A stretch of DNA of 64,000 nt from Microcystis viridis FACHB-1342 (GCF_014698335.1 NZ_JACJSV010000015.1:1-64000); one strand, 5' to 3'. Positions 35,059 through 44,413 are shown, counted from the stretch's first letter. Translations and numbers: made by a program. The notes: generated by a model not told the origin, from the letters alone.

Positions 35059-36069
35059 ATGGGTAAACAAAGAATCTTATCTGGTGTGCAACCAACTGGC
35101 AATTTACATTTAGGCAATTATCTAGGTGCGATCCGCAATTGGGTGGAGGGACAACAAGACTACGATAATTTCTTTTGTGTGGTCGATTTACACGCGATCA
35201 CCGTTCCCCATAATCCCGCCACTCTTGCGGAGGATACTTTAGCAATTGCCGCTTTATATTTAGCCTGCGGAATTGATTTAGAATACGCGACTATCTTTGT
35301 CCAATCCCACGTTAAAGCTCATACAGAATTAACTTGGTTATTGAATTGTATCACCCCTTTAAATTGGTTAACCGATATGATTCAATTTAAAGAAAAAGCA
35401 ATTAAACAGGGGGAAAATGTTGGCACGGGGTTACTCGATTATCCCGTACTAATGGCTGCCGATATTCTACTCTACGATGCCGATAAAGTACCTGTGGGAG
35501 AAGATCAAAAACAACATTTAGAATTAACCCGCGATATAGCTGTTAGAATTAATCATCTTTTTGGGCAACCGAAACAACCAATTTTAAAACTTCCTGATCC
35601 GATGATCCGCAAGGAAGGAGCGCGGGTGATGAGTTTAACCGATGGCCGGAATAAAATGTCTAAATCCGATCCTTCCGAGATGAGTCGGATTAATATTCTC
35701 GATAGTCCCGATGTCATTGCCAAGAAAATTAAACGCTGTAAAACCGATCTAGTTAAGGGTTTAACTTTCGATGATCCAGAACGTCCCGAATGCTATAATT
35801 TATTAACTCTCTATAGCATTTTATCGGGAAAAAGTCAAGAGGTGGTCGCAGCAGAATGTGCAGATTTAGGTTGGGGACAATTTAAACCGATGTTAACAGA
35901 AGTCACCATAGAATCTCTGCAACCTATTCAGGAAAAATACACCGAAATTAGAGAGGATAAAGATTATTTAGCTACAGTTTTACGGCAAGGTCGTCTCAAA
36001 GCAGAAGCGGTAGCCAATCAAACTCTCGATCGAGTCAAAAATGCCATGGGTTATTTACCACCATTTTAG
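35059..36069 (+). CDS. trpS: Tryptophanyl-tRNA synthetase
   Basis: TrpS charges tRNA-Trp. This 336-residue class I synthetase has the HIGH-like motif GVQPTGNLHLGNYLGAI near the start and the KMSKS motif in GRNKMSKSDPSEMSRI. LLDYPVLMAADILLYDAD and VPVGEDQKQHLELTRDIA are typical. The length is normal. The start is an ATG at 35059. After the stop, 36070-36306 holds no gene; it contains a GTGGGGTTTTATCCCCCCC stretch that could form a weak hairpin. Confidence 0.96.
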   Translation: MGKQRILSGVQPTGNLHLGNYLGAIRNWVEGQQDYDNFFCVVDLHAITVPHNPATLAEDTLAIAALYLACGIDLEYATIFVQSHVKAHTELTWLLNCITPLNWLTDMIQFKEKAIKQGENVGTGLLDYPVLMAADILLYDADKVPVGEDQKQHLELTRDIAVRINHLFGQPKQPILKLPDPMIRKEGARVMSLTDGRNKMSKSDPSEMSRINILDSPDVIAKKIKRCKTDLVKGLTFDDPERPECYNLLTLYSILSGKSQEVVAAECADLGWGQFKPMLTEVTIESLQPIQEKYTEIREDKDYLATVLRQGRLKAEAVANQTLDRVKNAMGYLPPF

Positions 36070-36306
36070 GGATAATTTTCGGGTGCATCTGATAATTATC
36101 CAATCTACTCAGTTGAGATTTTTCAAGGAAAACTCGCTGCTTTATCAGTCAATCTTTAACTCTTGGTGGGGTTTTATCCCCCCCATCCAGGGTAAGGGAA
36201 GGAGAATGATTACAAAAGTTATTAAATTAAGCACAACTCCAGTGATATTTTGGTAAAATAAGGGCATAATTAAAACTATCAAAATACTTACCTGTCCTTT
36301 GAGATT

Positions 36307-37356
36307 ATGGTTGTAGAGTCCCAGCGGAAACAAAAAAAACTATCGTCTAGGGAAGATGAGTCTCGTCCAATTGCCAGCAAGGAACAAAACTCTTATCTAG
36401 CAGAGGGAATTGTTGATCATCAATCAACTCAGATTGCTCCTTCCTCCTTACTACAGCCATTTTCTCCAGAGTTAGAAAAAGATAGAGCCAACAAATTTAA
36501 TTTTCTTAAAGAAATTCTGGTTAGTCATCTTGGTCAACCTTTTTACTCGGACAACGGCTTTATTCTTTATCAAGGAGATGCCACAAACTTTTTGTCTAAA
36601 CTATCTCATAGTGACATAAAAATTGACCTCACTGTTACATCACCACCTTATAATATTGGCAAAGAATATGAACGAGTTCTTTCAATCAATGACTATGTTG
36701 ATTGGTGTGCTAATTGGCTGCGGCAAATTTATCAGATTACTCAAGATAACGGCGCTTTGTGGCTAAATGTTGGTTATTTAGAAGTACCAGAAAAGGGATT
36801 ATGTGTTCCGATTCCCTATCTTCTTTGGGATAAGTCTCCCTTTTATCTTTTACAAGAAATTGTCTGGAAATATGGGGCAGGTGTTTCTACAAAAAATCGT
36901 CTTAGTCCTCGCAATGAAAAATGGCTTTTTTATCTCAAAAATTGCCAAGAATATACTTTTAACTTAGACAATATTCGTGACCCTAACGTTAAGTATCCCA
37001 ATCAAAAGAAAAATGGTAAATATCGTTGTAATCCCCTCGGTAAAAATCCTTCTGATGTGTGGGAAGTTTCTAAAGTCACTACAGGAGAAAAGCGCAGTTC
37101 TAAGGAAAGAACCGGACATCCCGCACAATTTCCTTTAGCAATTGTCGAGAGAATTATACAAGCTTCATCTAATCCGGTAGAAATAATTCTTGATCCCTTT
37201 GCCGGTTCTTGTTCTACAGGAATAGCGGCCTTGGGATTAGGAAGAATTTTTGTGGGTTTTGAAATTCGACCAGACTATTGCGAGATAGCTGCAGAGAGAT
37301 TTAAAAGATTTAAAAAAGAAAGAAGCAATACTTATATCCAAGGCTCATTATTCTAG
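36307..37356 (+). CDS. Type II DNA methyltransferase, beta class (N4-cytosine or N6-adenine)
   Basis: A 349-residue modification enzyme. Motif IV VTSPPYNIGKEYE (about residue 111) comes before motif I LDPFAGSCSTGIAALGLGR (about 295), the order of the beta class. SPPY is usual for N4-cytosine enzymes, although adenine enzymes can share it. The first 70 residues are low-complexity and probably non-catalytic. It is convergent with and overlaps by four bases a nuclease gene, forming a restriction-modification pair. The start is an ATG at 36307; an alternative start further inside is possible. No controller gene is visible. Confidence 0.9.
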   Translation: MVVESQRKQKKLSSREDESRPIASKEQNSYLAEGIVDHQSTQIAPSSLLQPFSPELEKDRANKFNFLKEILVSHLGQPFYSDNGFILYQGDATNFLSKLSHSDIKIDLTVTSPPYNIGKEYERVLSINDYVDWCANWLRQIYQITQDNGALWLNVGYLEVPEKGLCVPIPYLLWDKSPFYLLQEIVWKYGAGVSTKNRLSPRNEKWLFYLKNCQEYTFNLDNIRDPNVKYPNQKKNGKYRCNPLGKNPSDVWEVSKVTTGEKRSSKERTGHPAQFPLAIVERIIQASSNPVEIILDPFAGSCSTGIAALGLGRIFVGFEIRPDYCEIAAERFKRFKKERSNTYIQGSLF

Positions 37357-37943
37357 ATTTTTCGATACAATTGGAGCAATTTATAGTTTTCTACGTCAGA
37401 GGAAAGACGCGATTGTTGACCTGTAGCTGCCTTTTGCCCAATCCAATCCCCAGAATCAATCCAACCGAAACGAATTAGTTTAATCTGAGGATTAGTAGTA
37501 TTAGAAAACTTCTCAAAGTTAACTGCTAAATAGTATCCAGACTTACCTTTTTTGCTGTTATTAGAATTTTGAGCATAGCTTCTATTGCCATATATATGTC
37601 TAGGATCAGAGGAGGTTTTGACTTCAATTGAAAAAAAGTCATCAGGTATATAGACAATATCTTTATCAGATATACTGATATCTCCTCTCCAGAAATCGGG
37701 ATATTTTGCTTTTAGTTCTAAAGGAATTAATTCATGAAGTAGAAAACCCATAATTTGAGGTTTAGGGAAGATATCCCTACCAATTCTAAAACCTTTTGTA
37801 CCTAACTGAGAATTAAAAATTGATTGCCAAGATGTTAAAACAACATCAACAATTGCATCGGTAGATAGGGGATGTCTTTCCACAAGTCGTTGGGTGATAG
37901 ATAACCAATTACTAGGAGAGAAATCTGCATAGGGAGAATTCAT
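37353..37943 (-). CDS. Type II restriction endonuclease, ScaI-like
   Basis: A 196-residue protein with a PD-(D/E)xK site: VYIPDDFFSIEVKTSSD (about residues 93-109), where Asp, Glu and Lys are in register. The sequence around it (GTKGFRIGRDIFPKPQIMGFLLHELIPLEL, YYLAVNFEKF, IRFGWIDSGDWIG) resembles the ScaI restriction-enzyme family as I remember it. The recognition sequence is therefore possibly AGTACT or a related GTAC-centred palindrome, which is unproven. It overlaps the stop of its convergent methyltransferase partner. The length and frame look intact. Confidence 0.8.
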   Translation of the reverse strand: MNSPYADFSPSNWLSITQRLVERHPLSTDAIVDVVLTSWQSIFNSQLGTKGFRIGRDIFPKPQIMGFLLHELIPLELKAKYPDFWRGDISISDKDIVYIPDDFFSIEVKTSSDPRHIYGNRSYAQNSNNSKKGKSGYYLAVNFEKFSNTTNPQIKLIRFGWIDSGDWIGQKAATGQQSRLSSDVENYKLLQLYRKI

Positions 37944-38339
37944 CTATAGTTTTTTTACGGCGTTATTAGATACAGTAACTAATATTAACGCAACCACCTC
38001 CCCCTATCCCAACACCTAATACTAAATTCTGTTTAAAAGGCATAGGAGAGTGGGGAATGCTGGATCAGGGAGCAGGGAAAAACAATCCATAACTTGGGAG
38101 TTAATCATAGTATTAAAAACGGATTTAGTATGATTAGCCTTTTTAAACTTGTTTTCGCAGTTTCAATCCTTGAAAATGCGATCGCTAATAAAAATAGCAG
38201 AGTCCGGCAGTTACCCCAAGACTAAGAATTGTTATCCCCGTGGGAATTTCCAACATACCCGACTCGGTTGCTGATATGTTGTAGGATTGTAATAAGAGGA
38301 TTTTTTTCCTGAAAAATTGTCATATTTGAGGTTTTGATT
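37944..38339. other. Intergenic stretch with palindromic repeat remnants
   Basis: It holds TACTAAAT (38020-38027) and GTTTAAAAGGC (38031-38041) facing ATTTAGTA (38123-38130) and GCCTTTTTAAAC (38138-38149). A nested palindrome TAATCATA/TATGATTA lies at 38102-38136. This suggests a decayed small inverted-repeat element of about 130 bases. CAACATA/TATGTTG (about 38254-38281) lies closer to psb34 and could be in its leader. No gene is supported. Confidence 0.45.
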
Positions 38340-38519
38340 ATGCCTTATACAAATGAAGAAGGTGGACGCTTAAATAATTTCGCCGCCGAACCGAAAGTTT
38401 ATCAAGCGGATCCCCCCACTAAATCGCAACAACGTAATTATCTTTTCTGGGGTGTTGCTGCGATCACACTTGTCGGTGGACTGTTAGCCGTCGCTTTTTA
38501 CGCATCTCAAGCTGGCTAA
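38340..38519 (+). CDS. psb34: Photosystem II assembly protein Psb34
   Basis: Psb34 is a one-helix thylakoid protein that binds CP47-containing photosystem II assembly intermediates and competes with high-light-inducible proteins. The 59-residue protein begins MPYTNEEGGRLNNFAAEPKV, which is nearly invariant in the family and shares the arm motif of Hli proteins. It ends with one membrane helix (about 36-55). The ATG at 38340 is preferred to the TTG at 38334 because the conserved sequence starts there. Confidence 0.9.
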   Translation: MPYTNEEGGRLNNFAAEPKVYQADPPTKSQQRNYLFWGVAAITLVGGLLAVAFYASQAG

Positions 38520-38593
38520 AATTTAGTCCCTCGTAGTTGCGATTTAGCCCCTTTCACTCCTCTTTACCGCTAATATCACAACTACTCCCTATT

Positions 38594-39376
38594 TTAAGGC
38601 TTTTGACCCTGAATTAATGCCACTGCTGACTGAGACTTAGCCGCAGTCCCCTGTTTACCCTGAGATAACGCTAGACGGGCCGCCTCCTCTAAATCAGCGA
38701 TCGCTTTTTCCCTGTTTCCCAATTTATAATAGGTCAAACCCCGATTGTGGTACGCTTCGGCAAAATTAGCATTAATTTTCAGACTCTCATTATAGTCCCT
38801 TAAAGCCATTTCCTGCTGTCCGGCTCGGTTATAGGACAGGGCGCGATTATAGAAAATGCGATCCTGTCCTCTAGTTCCCTGTAAACTCAAAGCTTTTGTG
38901 TAATCCTCGATCGCTTCTAGGTGTCTTCCCAAGTCATCCTTAGCATTACCGCGATAAATAAAGAAATCAGCAAAATTTCCGTTTAAAGCGATCGCTTTTG
39001 TGCAATCTTCCACCGCTGCCTCGTATTTTTTCGTCAGATAATGCACATAACAACGATTACCGAGAGCACTAACATAATTGGGGTTGATTGTCAAGGCCTG
39101 GGTATAATCTGCGATCGCTCGCTCGTACTGGCCGAGAACTAATTCCGCATAGCCGCGATTATAGTAAGCATCGGCATCCTTCGGTTCTAATTGTAGAGCT
39201 TGAGTAAAATCGGCGATCGCCCCTGAGTAATCCCCTGCGGTTAAACGATCCACCCCCCGATTATAAAATTCTACAGCTTTCACGGGGTTAGCGGTAGTTT
39301 GAGCGCTTAGGGGAGAGACAGTCAGTAAAAAAGTCGCTATAGCTATAATAATTGTCAATTTTTTCTTAATTTTCAT
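38594..39376 (-). CDS. Exported TPR-repeat protein
   Basis: A 260-residue protein with an N-terminal signal peptide (IKKKLTIIIAIATFLLTVSPLSAQ, in two parts) and six to seven TPR units of the form AYYNRGYAELVLGQYERAIADY. It is probably periplasmic or lumenal and acts as a scaffold. The ATG at 39376 is chosen because the charged-then-hydrophobic signal starts right after it; the upstream TTG at 39400 would add a meaningless lead. It is divergent from the CyanoP gene with 62 bases between the two starts. Confidence 0.8.
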   Translation of the reverse strand: MKIKKKLTIIIAIATFLLTVSPLSAQTTANPVKAVEFYNRGVDRLTAGDYSGAIADFTQALQLEPKDADAYYNRGYAELVLGQYERAIADYTQALTINPNYVSALGNRCYVHYLTKKYEAAVEDCTKAIALNGNFADFFIYRGNAKDDLGRHLEAIEDYTKALSLQGTRGQDRIFYNRALSYNRAGQQEMALRDYNESLKINANFAEAYHNRGLTYYKLGNREKAIADLEEAARLALSQGKQGTAAKSQSAVALIQGQKP

Positions 39377-39438
39377 AATCCGTTCACCTAAACAATTCAA
39401 GGTAAAATTAAACAGCCCTACTTACAGGTCAAAATATC

Positions 39439-39987
39439 ATGATTAAATCTCTTTTGGCGACTTTCCTCCTAATTACCACCCTCCTCTTCACCGGTTGTGC
39501 AACTCCCATCGCTGGACTGCAAGGATACACCAGTGGCAGCCAAGGCTATCAATTTTTATATCCTAAGGGTTGGACGCAGGTGGAAGTGAAAAAAGTTGCA
39601 GGAGTAGATGTGGTTTTTCATGACCTGATCGAAACGAGCGAAAATTTAAGCGTTATTATCAATCCCGTCCCCGACAATAAAACTTTAACAGATTTAGGGA
39701 CCCCCTCGGAAGTTGGCTATCGTCTCCTAAAAAATAACAGTCTTAACCCCAATCTTGATAAGGAAGTAGAATTAATTCGCTCAGAATCCCATCAAATTGA
39801 CGGCCAAGATTATTATATCCTCGAATATCAAGTTAAATTAGTCAACGGCCAAGAACGTCATAATCTGGCCAGCGTCACGGTTAATAATCATAAACTCTAT
39901 TCTTTTAATCTTTCCACTTCCCAAAAACGTTGGACGCAAATTCAAGAACTCTTTGAAACTATCGTTGATTCTTTCTCGGTTAGTTAG
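39439..39987 (+). CDS. PsbP-like lipoprotein (CyanoP)
   Basis: CyanoP is a lumenal lipoprotein that associates with early photosystem II assembly intermediates. The 182-residue protein has a lipoprotein signal ending FTGC (Cys20), then GYQFLYPKGWTQVEV and VDVVFHDLIETSENLSVIINP, which are hallmarks of the PsbP fold. YYILEYQVKLVNGQERHNLAS and the C-terminal VDSFSV complete it. The length matches the family. The start is an ATG at 39439, and a shared divergent promoter region with the TPR gene is likely. Confidence 0.9.
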   Translation: MIKSLLATFLLITTLLFTGCATPIAGLQGYTSGSQGYQFLYPKGWTQVEVKKVAGVDVVFHDLIETSENLSVIINPVPDNKTLTDLGTPSEVGYRLLKNNSLNPNLDKEVELIRSESHQIDGQDYYILEYQVKLVNGQERHNLASVTVNNHKLYSFNLSTSQKRWTQIQELFETIVDSFSVS

Positions 39988-40185
39988 GGAAATAGGCAAC
40001 AGGTAATAGTAAAACGTAGGGTGCGTTAGACGGCAAAAATTCCTGTTTTGACTTAAAGGTAACAATCCGTCGTAACGCACCACCTATCATCAACTAGGTA
40101 GCCGGTTATAATTAAAGATAACATATAAAGAACCAGAAGCCTGTCCCACTATCTAACAATTAATTGAGATTACTTACTGAATCAG

Positions 40186-40238
40186 TAAATAGTAATCAGT
40201 AAGAAAGTGGTAACTGATAACTGATAACTGATAACTGA
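40186..40238. repeat. AATCAGT / TAACTGA heptamer repeat (STRR)
   Basis: A short AGTAATCAGTAA array is followed by about four units of TAACTGA that end two bases before the start codon of the next gene. The repeat therefore occupies the position where a ribosome-binding site should be. The stretch before it (39988-40185) is non-coding. Confidence 0.8.
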
Positions 40239-40240
40239 AT

Positions 40241-40651
40241 ATGAGTAACTCGGAAGAAAATAGACTAGATAGACTCGAATCTCTTGCTGAAAATACCCTA
40301 ACAGAACTACGGGAGATTAAATCAGGACTACAGGAGATTAGATTAGGATTACAGGAGATTAAATTAGGACTACAGGAAACCAATCAGGGATTAAAAGAAA
40401 CTAGAGTGATTGCTAATTCTAACGCCAAATCGATCGAAGCGTTAACTAATAGTCTTGCTGAGTCTAAAAAAGAATGGGAAAAAGACAGACGGGGACTTTA
40501 TCAACTGCTAGGACAATTAACTCGATCGATGTCGGATTTTTATGAGGTTCAGTCAGATTTTTACAATCGATTTGACAATGAAGGAAGACAATCCCGCATG
40601 GTTGAGATTTTAGATCGTTATTTTCCCCCCGAAAATCCTGCCAATTCTTAG
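40241..40651 (+). CDS. Coiled-coil protein with a 21-base internal repeat, unknown function
   Basis: A 136-residue hydrophilic protein. Residues about 25-55 repeat the heptad LQEIRLG/LQEIKLG/LQETNQG, predicted to form a coiled coil. At DNA level this is a tandem 21-base repeat (40321-40383). The remainder (KKEWEKDRRGLYQLLGQLT) is also helical. Similar small coiled-coil proteins occur next to Uma2-type genes in cyanobacteria, but I know no function. The start codon follows directly after a TAACTGA array with no Shine-Dalgarno sequence, so translation may be weak. Confidence 0.55.
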   Translation: MSNSEENRLDRLESLAENTLTELREIKSGLQEIRLGLQEIKLGLQETNQGLKETRVIANSNAKSIEALTNSLAESKKEWEKDRRGLYQLLGQLTRSMSDFYEVQSDFYNRFDNEGRQSRMVEILDRYFPPENPANS

Positions 40652-40784
40652 CATAAATAGCTAAAAAACTGATAACTGATGGTGGGTTACGGCCAATAGA
40701 TCAATTAATAATTAATTCTAATAATTTGTCATTGCCTAACCCACCCTACCTAACTATCTCCTATCTCTTTTGACTGAAAAAACT

Positions 40785-41372
40785 ATGTCTATTCCCTTGA
40801 TTCTTGCTTCCGCTTCTCCTGCGCGTAAAAAACTATTACAAATGGTGGGAATCGATCCGATTGTGCGAGTGAGTAACTTTGATGAATCGACAATTAATGC
40901 CGATGATACTCTCCATCTTGTCCAAACTTTAGCCCAATGTAAAGCGCAAACGATCGCCCCCCAATTTGATACAGGATTAATTCTTGGTTGTGATTCCGTC
41001 TTAGAAGTAGCGGGGGAAGTCTATGGCAAACCCAAGGATAAATTAGAAGCGATCAATCGTTGGCAAAAAATGCGCGGTCTGGTGGGTACACTCTATACAG
41101 GTCATGCTTTAATTGATCGAGTTAATAATCAAACTTTGACTCGTTGTGGGATTACTAAAGTTCACTTTGCCAATATCAGCGATGAAACAATTATTGCCTA
41201 CGTTGACACCGAAGAACCCCTAAAATGTGCCGGCTGTTTTGCCTTAGAAGGAAAGGGGGGTCTATTCGTGGAAAGATTAGAGGGATGTCACAGTAATGTT
41301 ATCGGTTTAAGCTTGCCCCTGTTTAGGCAGATGTTAACGGATTTTGGCTACCAAATCACTGACTTTTGGTGA
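40785..41372 (+). CDS. maf: Maf-like nucleoside triphosphate pyrophosphatase
   Basis: Maf proteins hydrolyse non-canonical or canonical NTPs to NMPs and influence septum formation in some bacteria. The 195-residue protein shows the signature [17 protein letters not shown] at the start, [18 protein letters not shown] (catalytic Asp) and [27 protein letters not shown] is the equivalent of the substrate motif. The ATG at 40785 is preferred to the TTG at 40770. It is followed by ureG after about 175 bases. Confidence 0.9.
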   Translation: MSIPLILASASPARKKLLQMVGIDPIVRVSNFDESTINADDTLHLVQTLAQCKAQTIAPQFDTGLILGCDSVLEVAGEVYGKPKDKLEAINRWQKMRGLVGTLYTGHALIDRVNNQTLTRCGITKVHFANISDETIIAYVDTEEPLKCAGCFALEGKGGLFVERLEGCHSNVIGLSLPLFRQMLTDFGYQITDFW

Positions 41373-41547
41373 TCTTTTTGCCGATAATTTCCCCAAATTT
41401 ATTGGCAAAAGGGCTTGACAAATTCTCAGATTTATGTTAACCTTTTATTATAGTGGGAATCCGTGTCGCCCTGCGAACCCCTCTTTTTTCTATCCGATAG
41501 CCCCAAAATTTTTAACCCTTTCCTTTTCACTTTTTCCCGAAAAAACT

Positions 41548-42141
41548 ATGTCTTGCTTGCGCGTGGGAATTGCCGGTCCGGTGGGTTCAGGAAAAACAGC
41601 CCTGCTCGATGCCCTGTGTAAAAATTTGCGGGATCAATATCCGATCGCCGTAGTCACCAATGACATTTATACTCAAGAAGATGCCCAATTTTTAGTGCGA
41701 TCGCAAGCTTTAGCTCCAGAAAGAATTTTAGGAGTAGAAACGGGAGGATGTCCCCATACAGCTATTCGCGAGGATGCCTCAATTAACTTAGTTGCCATTG
41801 AACAGTTAGAGAGAAAATTTGCTAACTTAAAGCTAATTTTTCTGGAAAGTGGTGGTGACAATTTAGCGGCAACCTTTAGCCCCGAATTAGTAGATTTAAC
41901 CATCTATGTGATTGACGTGGCAGCCGGAGATAAAATCCCTCGCAAGGGGGGACCGGGTATCACCAAATCGGATTTATTGGTAATCAATAAAATAGATTTA
42001 GCCCCGATGGTGGGGGCAGATTTAGGGGTGATGGATAGAGATGCCAAAAAGATGCGCGGGGATAAACCCTTTATCTTCACCAACTTGAAAACACGGGAAG
42101 GATTAGAGCGAGTGATTGCCTTTATCGAAAAGAATTTATAA
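41548..42141 (+). CDS. ureG: Urease accessory GTPase UreG
   Basis: UreG is the GTPase that delivers nickel to urease together with UreD, UreF and UreE. The 197-residue protein has the P-loop [12 protein letters not shown], the metal-binding Cys-Pro-His in [32 protein letters not shown] and the specificity motif VINKIDLAP. The ATG at 41548 gives the standard length and puts the P-loop near the start; the longer frame from 41434 is not needed. The other urease genes are not in the window, as is usual for scattered cyanobacterial ure genes. Confidence 0.95.
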   Translation: MSCLRVGIAGPVGSGKTALLDALCKNLRDQYPIAVVTNDIYTQEDAQFLVRSQALAPERILGVETGGCPHTAIREDASINLVAIEQLERKFANLKLIFLESGGDNLAATFSPELVDLTIYVIDVAAGDKIPRKGGPGITKSDLLVINKIDLAPMVGADLGVMDRDAKKMRGDKPFIFTNLKTREGLERVIAFIEKNL

Positions 42142-42150
42142 TAACTCTTG

Positions 42151-42876
42151 CTAGGAATAAAAAAGAGAGCGCCAGAAAAATTTAGGTAAAGCTAACATTC
42201 TTTTCCAGCGCCAAGGTTCCTGATAGAGTCGATACAACCACTCTAAATTATTGTCACAGAAAAAGCGAGGGGCGCGGATTTTTGTCCCGGACCAGATATC
42301 AAAACTGCCCCCCACACCTACCCAGATAGCTTGGGGACAGAGATATCGATGTTCCCTAATCCAATATTCTTGTCGGGGTACTCCCAAACCAACTAAAATT
42401 AACCGCGGTTGTTGATCTTTTAATACCTCGATCCAATCGGACATTTCCTGGGAGGATAGATAACCGTGGTTAGTCAGAATACGGATATTAGGTATCTTTT
42501 TTTGCCAATTACTTGCCGCTTGTTCAGTAATCCCCGGTTTACCACCAAAAAAAGCAATAGGAAAACTTTCTCCCTGCATTCCTAACTCAGTAATTAAGGA
42601 TTCTGATAATTCAATACCGGGGCAGCGGGTTTGTTTTTTACCCCTTAATTTTAAGTAAATAACAATCCCCGCGCCGTCGGGAATAACTAAATCTGCTTCT
42701 CGAATAACTTGGGCTACTTTAGCATCATTTTCCCCTAACATTGCCATTTCTGCATTAAGAGTGACAACGTGGGAACCAAAACCTTGATAGAGGCGATCGA
42801 TTAACCAACGACTGTAGTTATCGAGAAGATGAACCGGTAAACCAAGAACAGAATATTTGGGGGGAGTTTCTAACAT
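42151..42876 (-). CDS. WecB/TagA/CpsF family glycosyltransferase
   Basis: A 241-residue GT26-family enzyme that transfers N-acetylmannosaminuronic acid or a related sugar in surface polysaccharide synthesis. It shows NAEMAMLGENDAKVAQVIREADLVIPDGAGIV, which is the family's N-terminal signature with the catalytic Asp, then IAFFGGKPGITEQAA and LVGLGVPRQEYWI. The C-terminal WSGTKIRAPRFFCDNNLEWLYRL is also typical. It is convergent with ureG, with nine bases between stops. The polysaccharide served cannot be told. Confidence 0.88.
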   Translation of the reverse strand: MLETPPKYSVLGLPVHLLDNYSRWLIDRLYQGFGSHVVTLNAEMAMLGENDAKVAQVIREADLVIPDGAGIVIYLKLRGKKQTRCPGIELSESLITELGMQGESFPIAFFGGKPGITEQAASNWQKKIPNIRILTNHGYLSSQEMSDWIEVLKDQQPRLILVGLGVPRQEYWIREHRYLCPQAIWVGVGGSFDIWSGTKIRAPRFFCDNNLEWLYRLYQEPWRWKRMLALPKFFWRSLFYS

Positions 42877-42997
42877 AAGTAGGTAGGTGCTAATAGTTGT
42901 CAGACACCCCCCTTATTAAGGGGGGATCAGAGGCAAAATCTATCTTCAATTTAATTATAAATACTTACTTACAATTCATCTTGATTTAGTTGTTATT

Positions 42998-44413
42998 TTA
43001 TCGAGAAATTGGCACAAAATCCATCCCAAAACTAGAACGAGAACCTGGTTCAACTACCACTAATTGCACGGATTGATTGCGATCGCCAGAGGGTAAAAAT
43101 CGCACGGGATTAGTCGCCCCGGGTACAGAAAAATCACTGCTTCTTAACGCCTGTTGAACTCCCTCTCGGCTAGATTCTGCCTTAATTCCGGCGATTAAAG
43201 CCTGGGTAGCGTCATAGGCGGTGGCAGTGCGCCAATTTACGTCTCCTTGCCACAATTGGCGGGAATTATTCACAAAAGGACTGTTCGGATTAGCCGCCAA
43301 ATGCCAAGCGACAGCGACAATCATGCCCAGGGCATTTTTTCCGCCTACATCCAGAGTTTTGGGGCTATAAACGTCATCACCCGCCACAATCGGTAATTTT
43401 TGGCCATTGATTTGAACCACCTGTAAAGCCTTATCTAGGGTACCACTATCCCCAAGAAGGGCGATGAGATTTGCTCCCTCCTGTTGAGCTTGTTGGAGGC
43501 TTTTAGAAGGGGTAAAAGTGAGGGAAGATAGATCAAATTCACTCACCACTTGACCTCCTCCTAATCCTAAAGCGGTGGTAAATTCAGATTTTAGGGATTG
43601 ACTATAACCACTTTGGGAGTTAAAAAATACCACTGCCTTGACGTTAGGAATTTTTTGCAAACTAGATTCGGCTAATGCCCGTGCCGCCACAAAATCACTG
43701 GGAACAGAACGAAAGATATAGTCACCAAAATTGGAGAGTTTAACTGAGGTACTGATGGGGGAAATCATTACTAATCCCGCTTTTTGATAGATAGCAGCCG
43801 CCGCTAAAGAGGTATCACTGCTAGTGTGTCCTACTACTCCTAAAATGCTGTTATCAGCCGCTAATTTTTGGGCAATTTGAGCGGCAATTTCGGGATTATC
43901 AGCATCATCAGCAATGAGAACTTTTAAAGGAATGCCATTAATTCCTCCGCTTTGATTGATTTGATTTTGAGATTGGGCAACTCCTCGTAAAACTTCTAGG
44001 GCGGTGTTGACATTGCTCCCAATTGGCACGGAAACGGCGATAGTATAGGACTTAGCTTCACCAATACGGGCGTTATTTAAGTAGATGAGAGCTTCGGGAT
44101 CATTTTGATTAGCTCGCAGGGATTTTTCTAGGAGGTAAACTGCTTGCTGAAAGTCCCCTTTTCCGAGTGCCTGTATAGCAGCTTGTTTGTCAGAAGCAGC
44201 CCCTTCAACTATTAATAAGTTTTCACCTTGACTAAATCTTGCTTGTGGCGATACCGATTTTTGCTCTGGTGATATTTTCTCGATTTCAGAAAGATTGGTT
44301 GGGTTATTTGATCCTTGAAAACGATTGTATAACCACCAACTACCAGCCCCAAAAAATATTAGGGTAATCAGCAGGGATAAAAGCAGGGTAACTGTATCAT
44401 TTTTCTGGCTCAT
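42998..44413 (-). CDS. ABC-type periplasmic substrate-binding protein, Leu/Ile/Val-like, membrane-anchored
   Basis: A 471-residue protein. An N-terminal membrane helix (about residues 8-30) is followed by a short TPR-like helical pair (about 75-110: LGKGDFQQAVYLLEKSLRANQNDPEALIYL) and a type I periplasmic binding domain. The latter shows ILGVVGHTSSDTSLAAAAIYQ, GLVMISPISTSVKLSN and FRSVPSDFVAARALAE. Family members bind branched-chain amino acids or urea-like solutes, but the ligand here is unknown. No permease or ATPase gene is adjacent. The TPR insertion between anchor and binding domain is uncommon. Confidence 0.82.
   Translation of the reverse strand: MSQKNDTVTLLLSLLITLIFFGAGSWWLYNRFQGSNNPTNLSEIEKISPEQKSVSPQARFSQGENLLIVEGAASDKQAAIQALGKGDFQQAVYLLEKSLRANQNDPEALIYLNNARIGEAKSYTIAVSVPIGSNVNTALEVLRGVAQSQNQINQSGGINGIPLKVLIADDADNPEIAAQIAQKLAADNSILGVVGHTSSDTSLAAAAIYQKAGLVMISPISTSVKLSNFGDYIFRSVPSDFVAARALAESSLQKIPNVKAVVFFNSQSGYSQSLKSEFTTALGLGGGQVVSEFDLSSLTFTPSKSLQQAQQEGANLIALLGDSGTLDKALQVVQINGQKLPIVAGDDVYSPKTLDVGGKNALGMIVAVAWHLAANPNSPFVNNSRQLWQGDVNWRTATAYDATQALIAGIKAESSREGVQQALRSSDFSVPGATNPVRFLPSGDRNQSVQLVVVEPGSRSSFGMDFVPISR

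Noticed and set aside
41434-41547. Upstream extension of ureG
   Set aside because: The 38 extra residues are not conserved in the family; the ATG at 41548 gives the standard UreG start.
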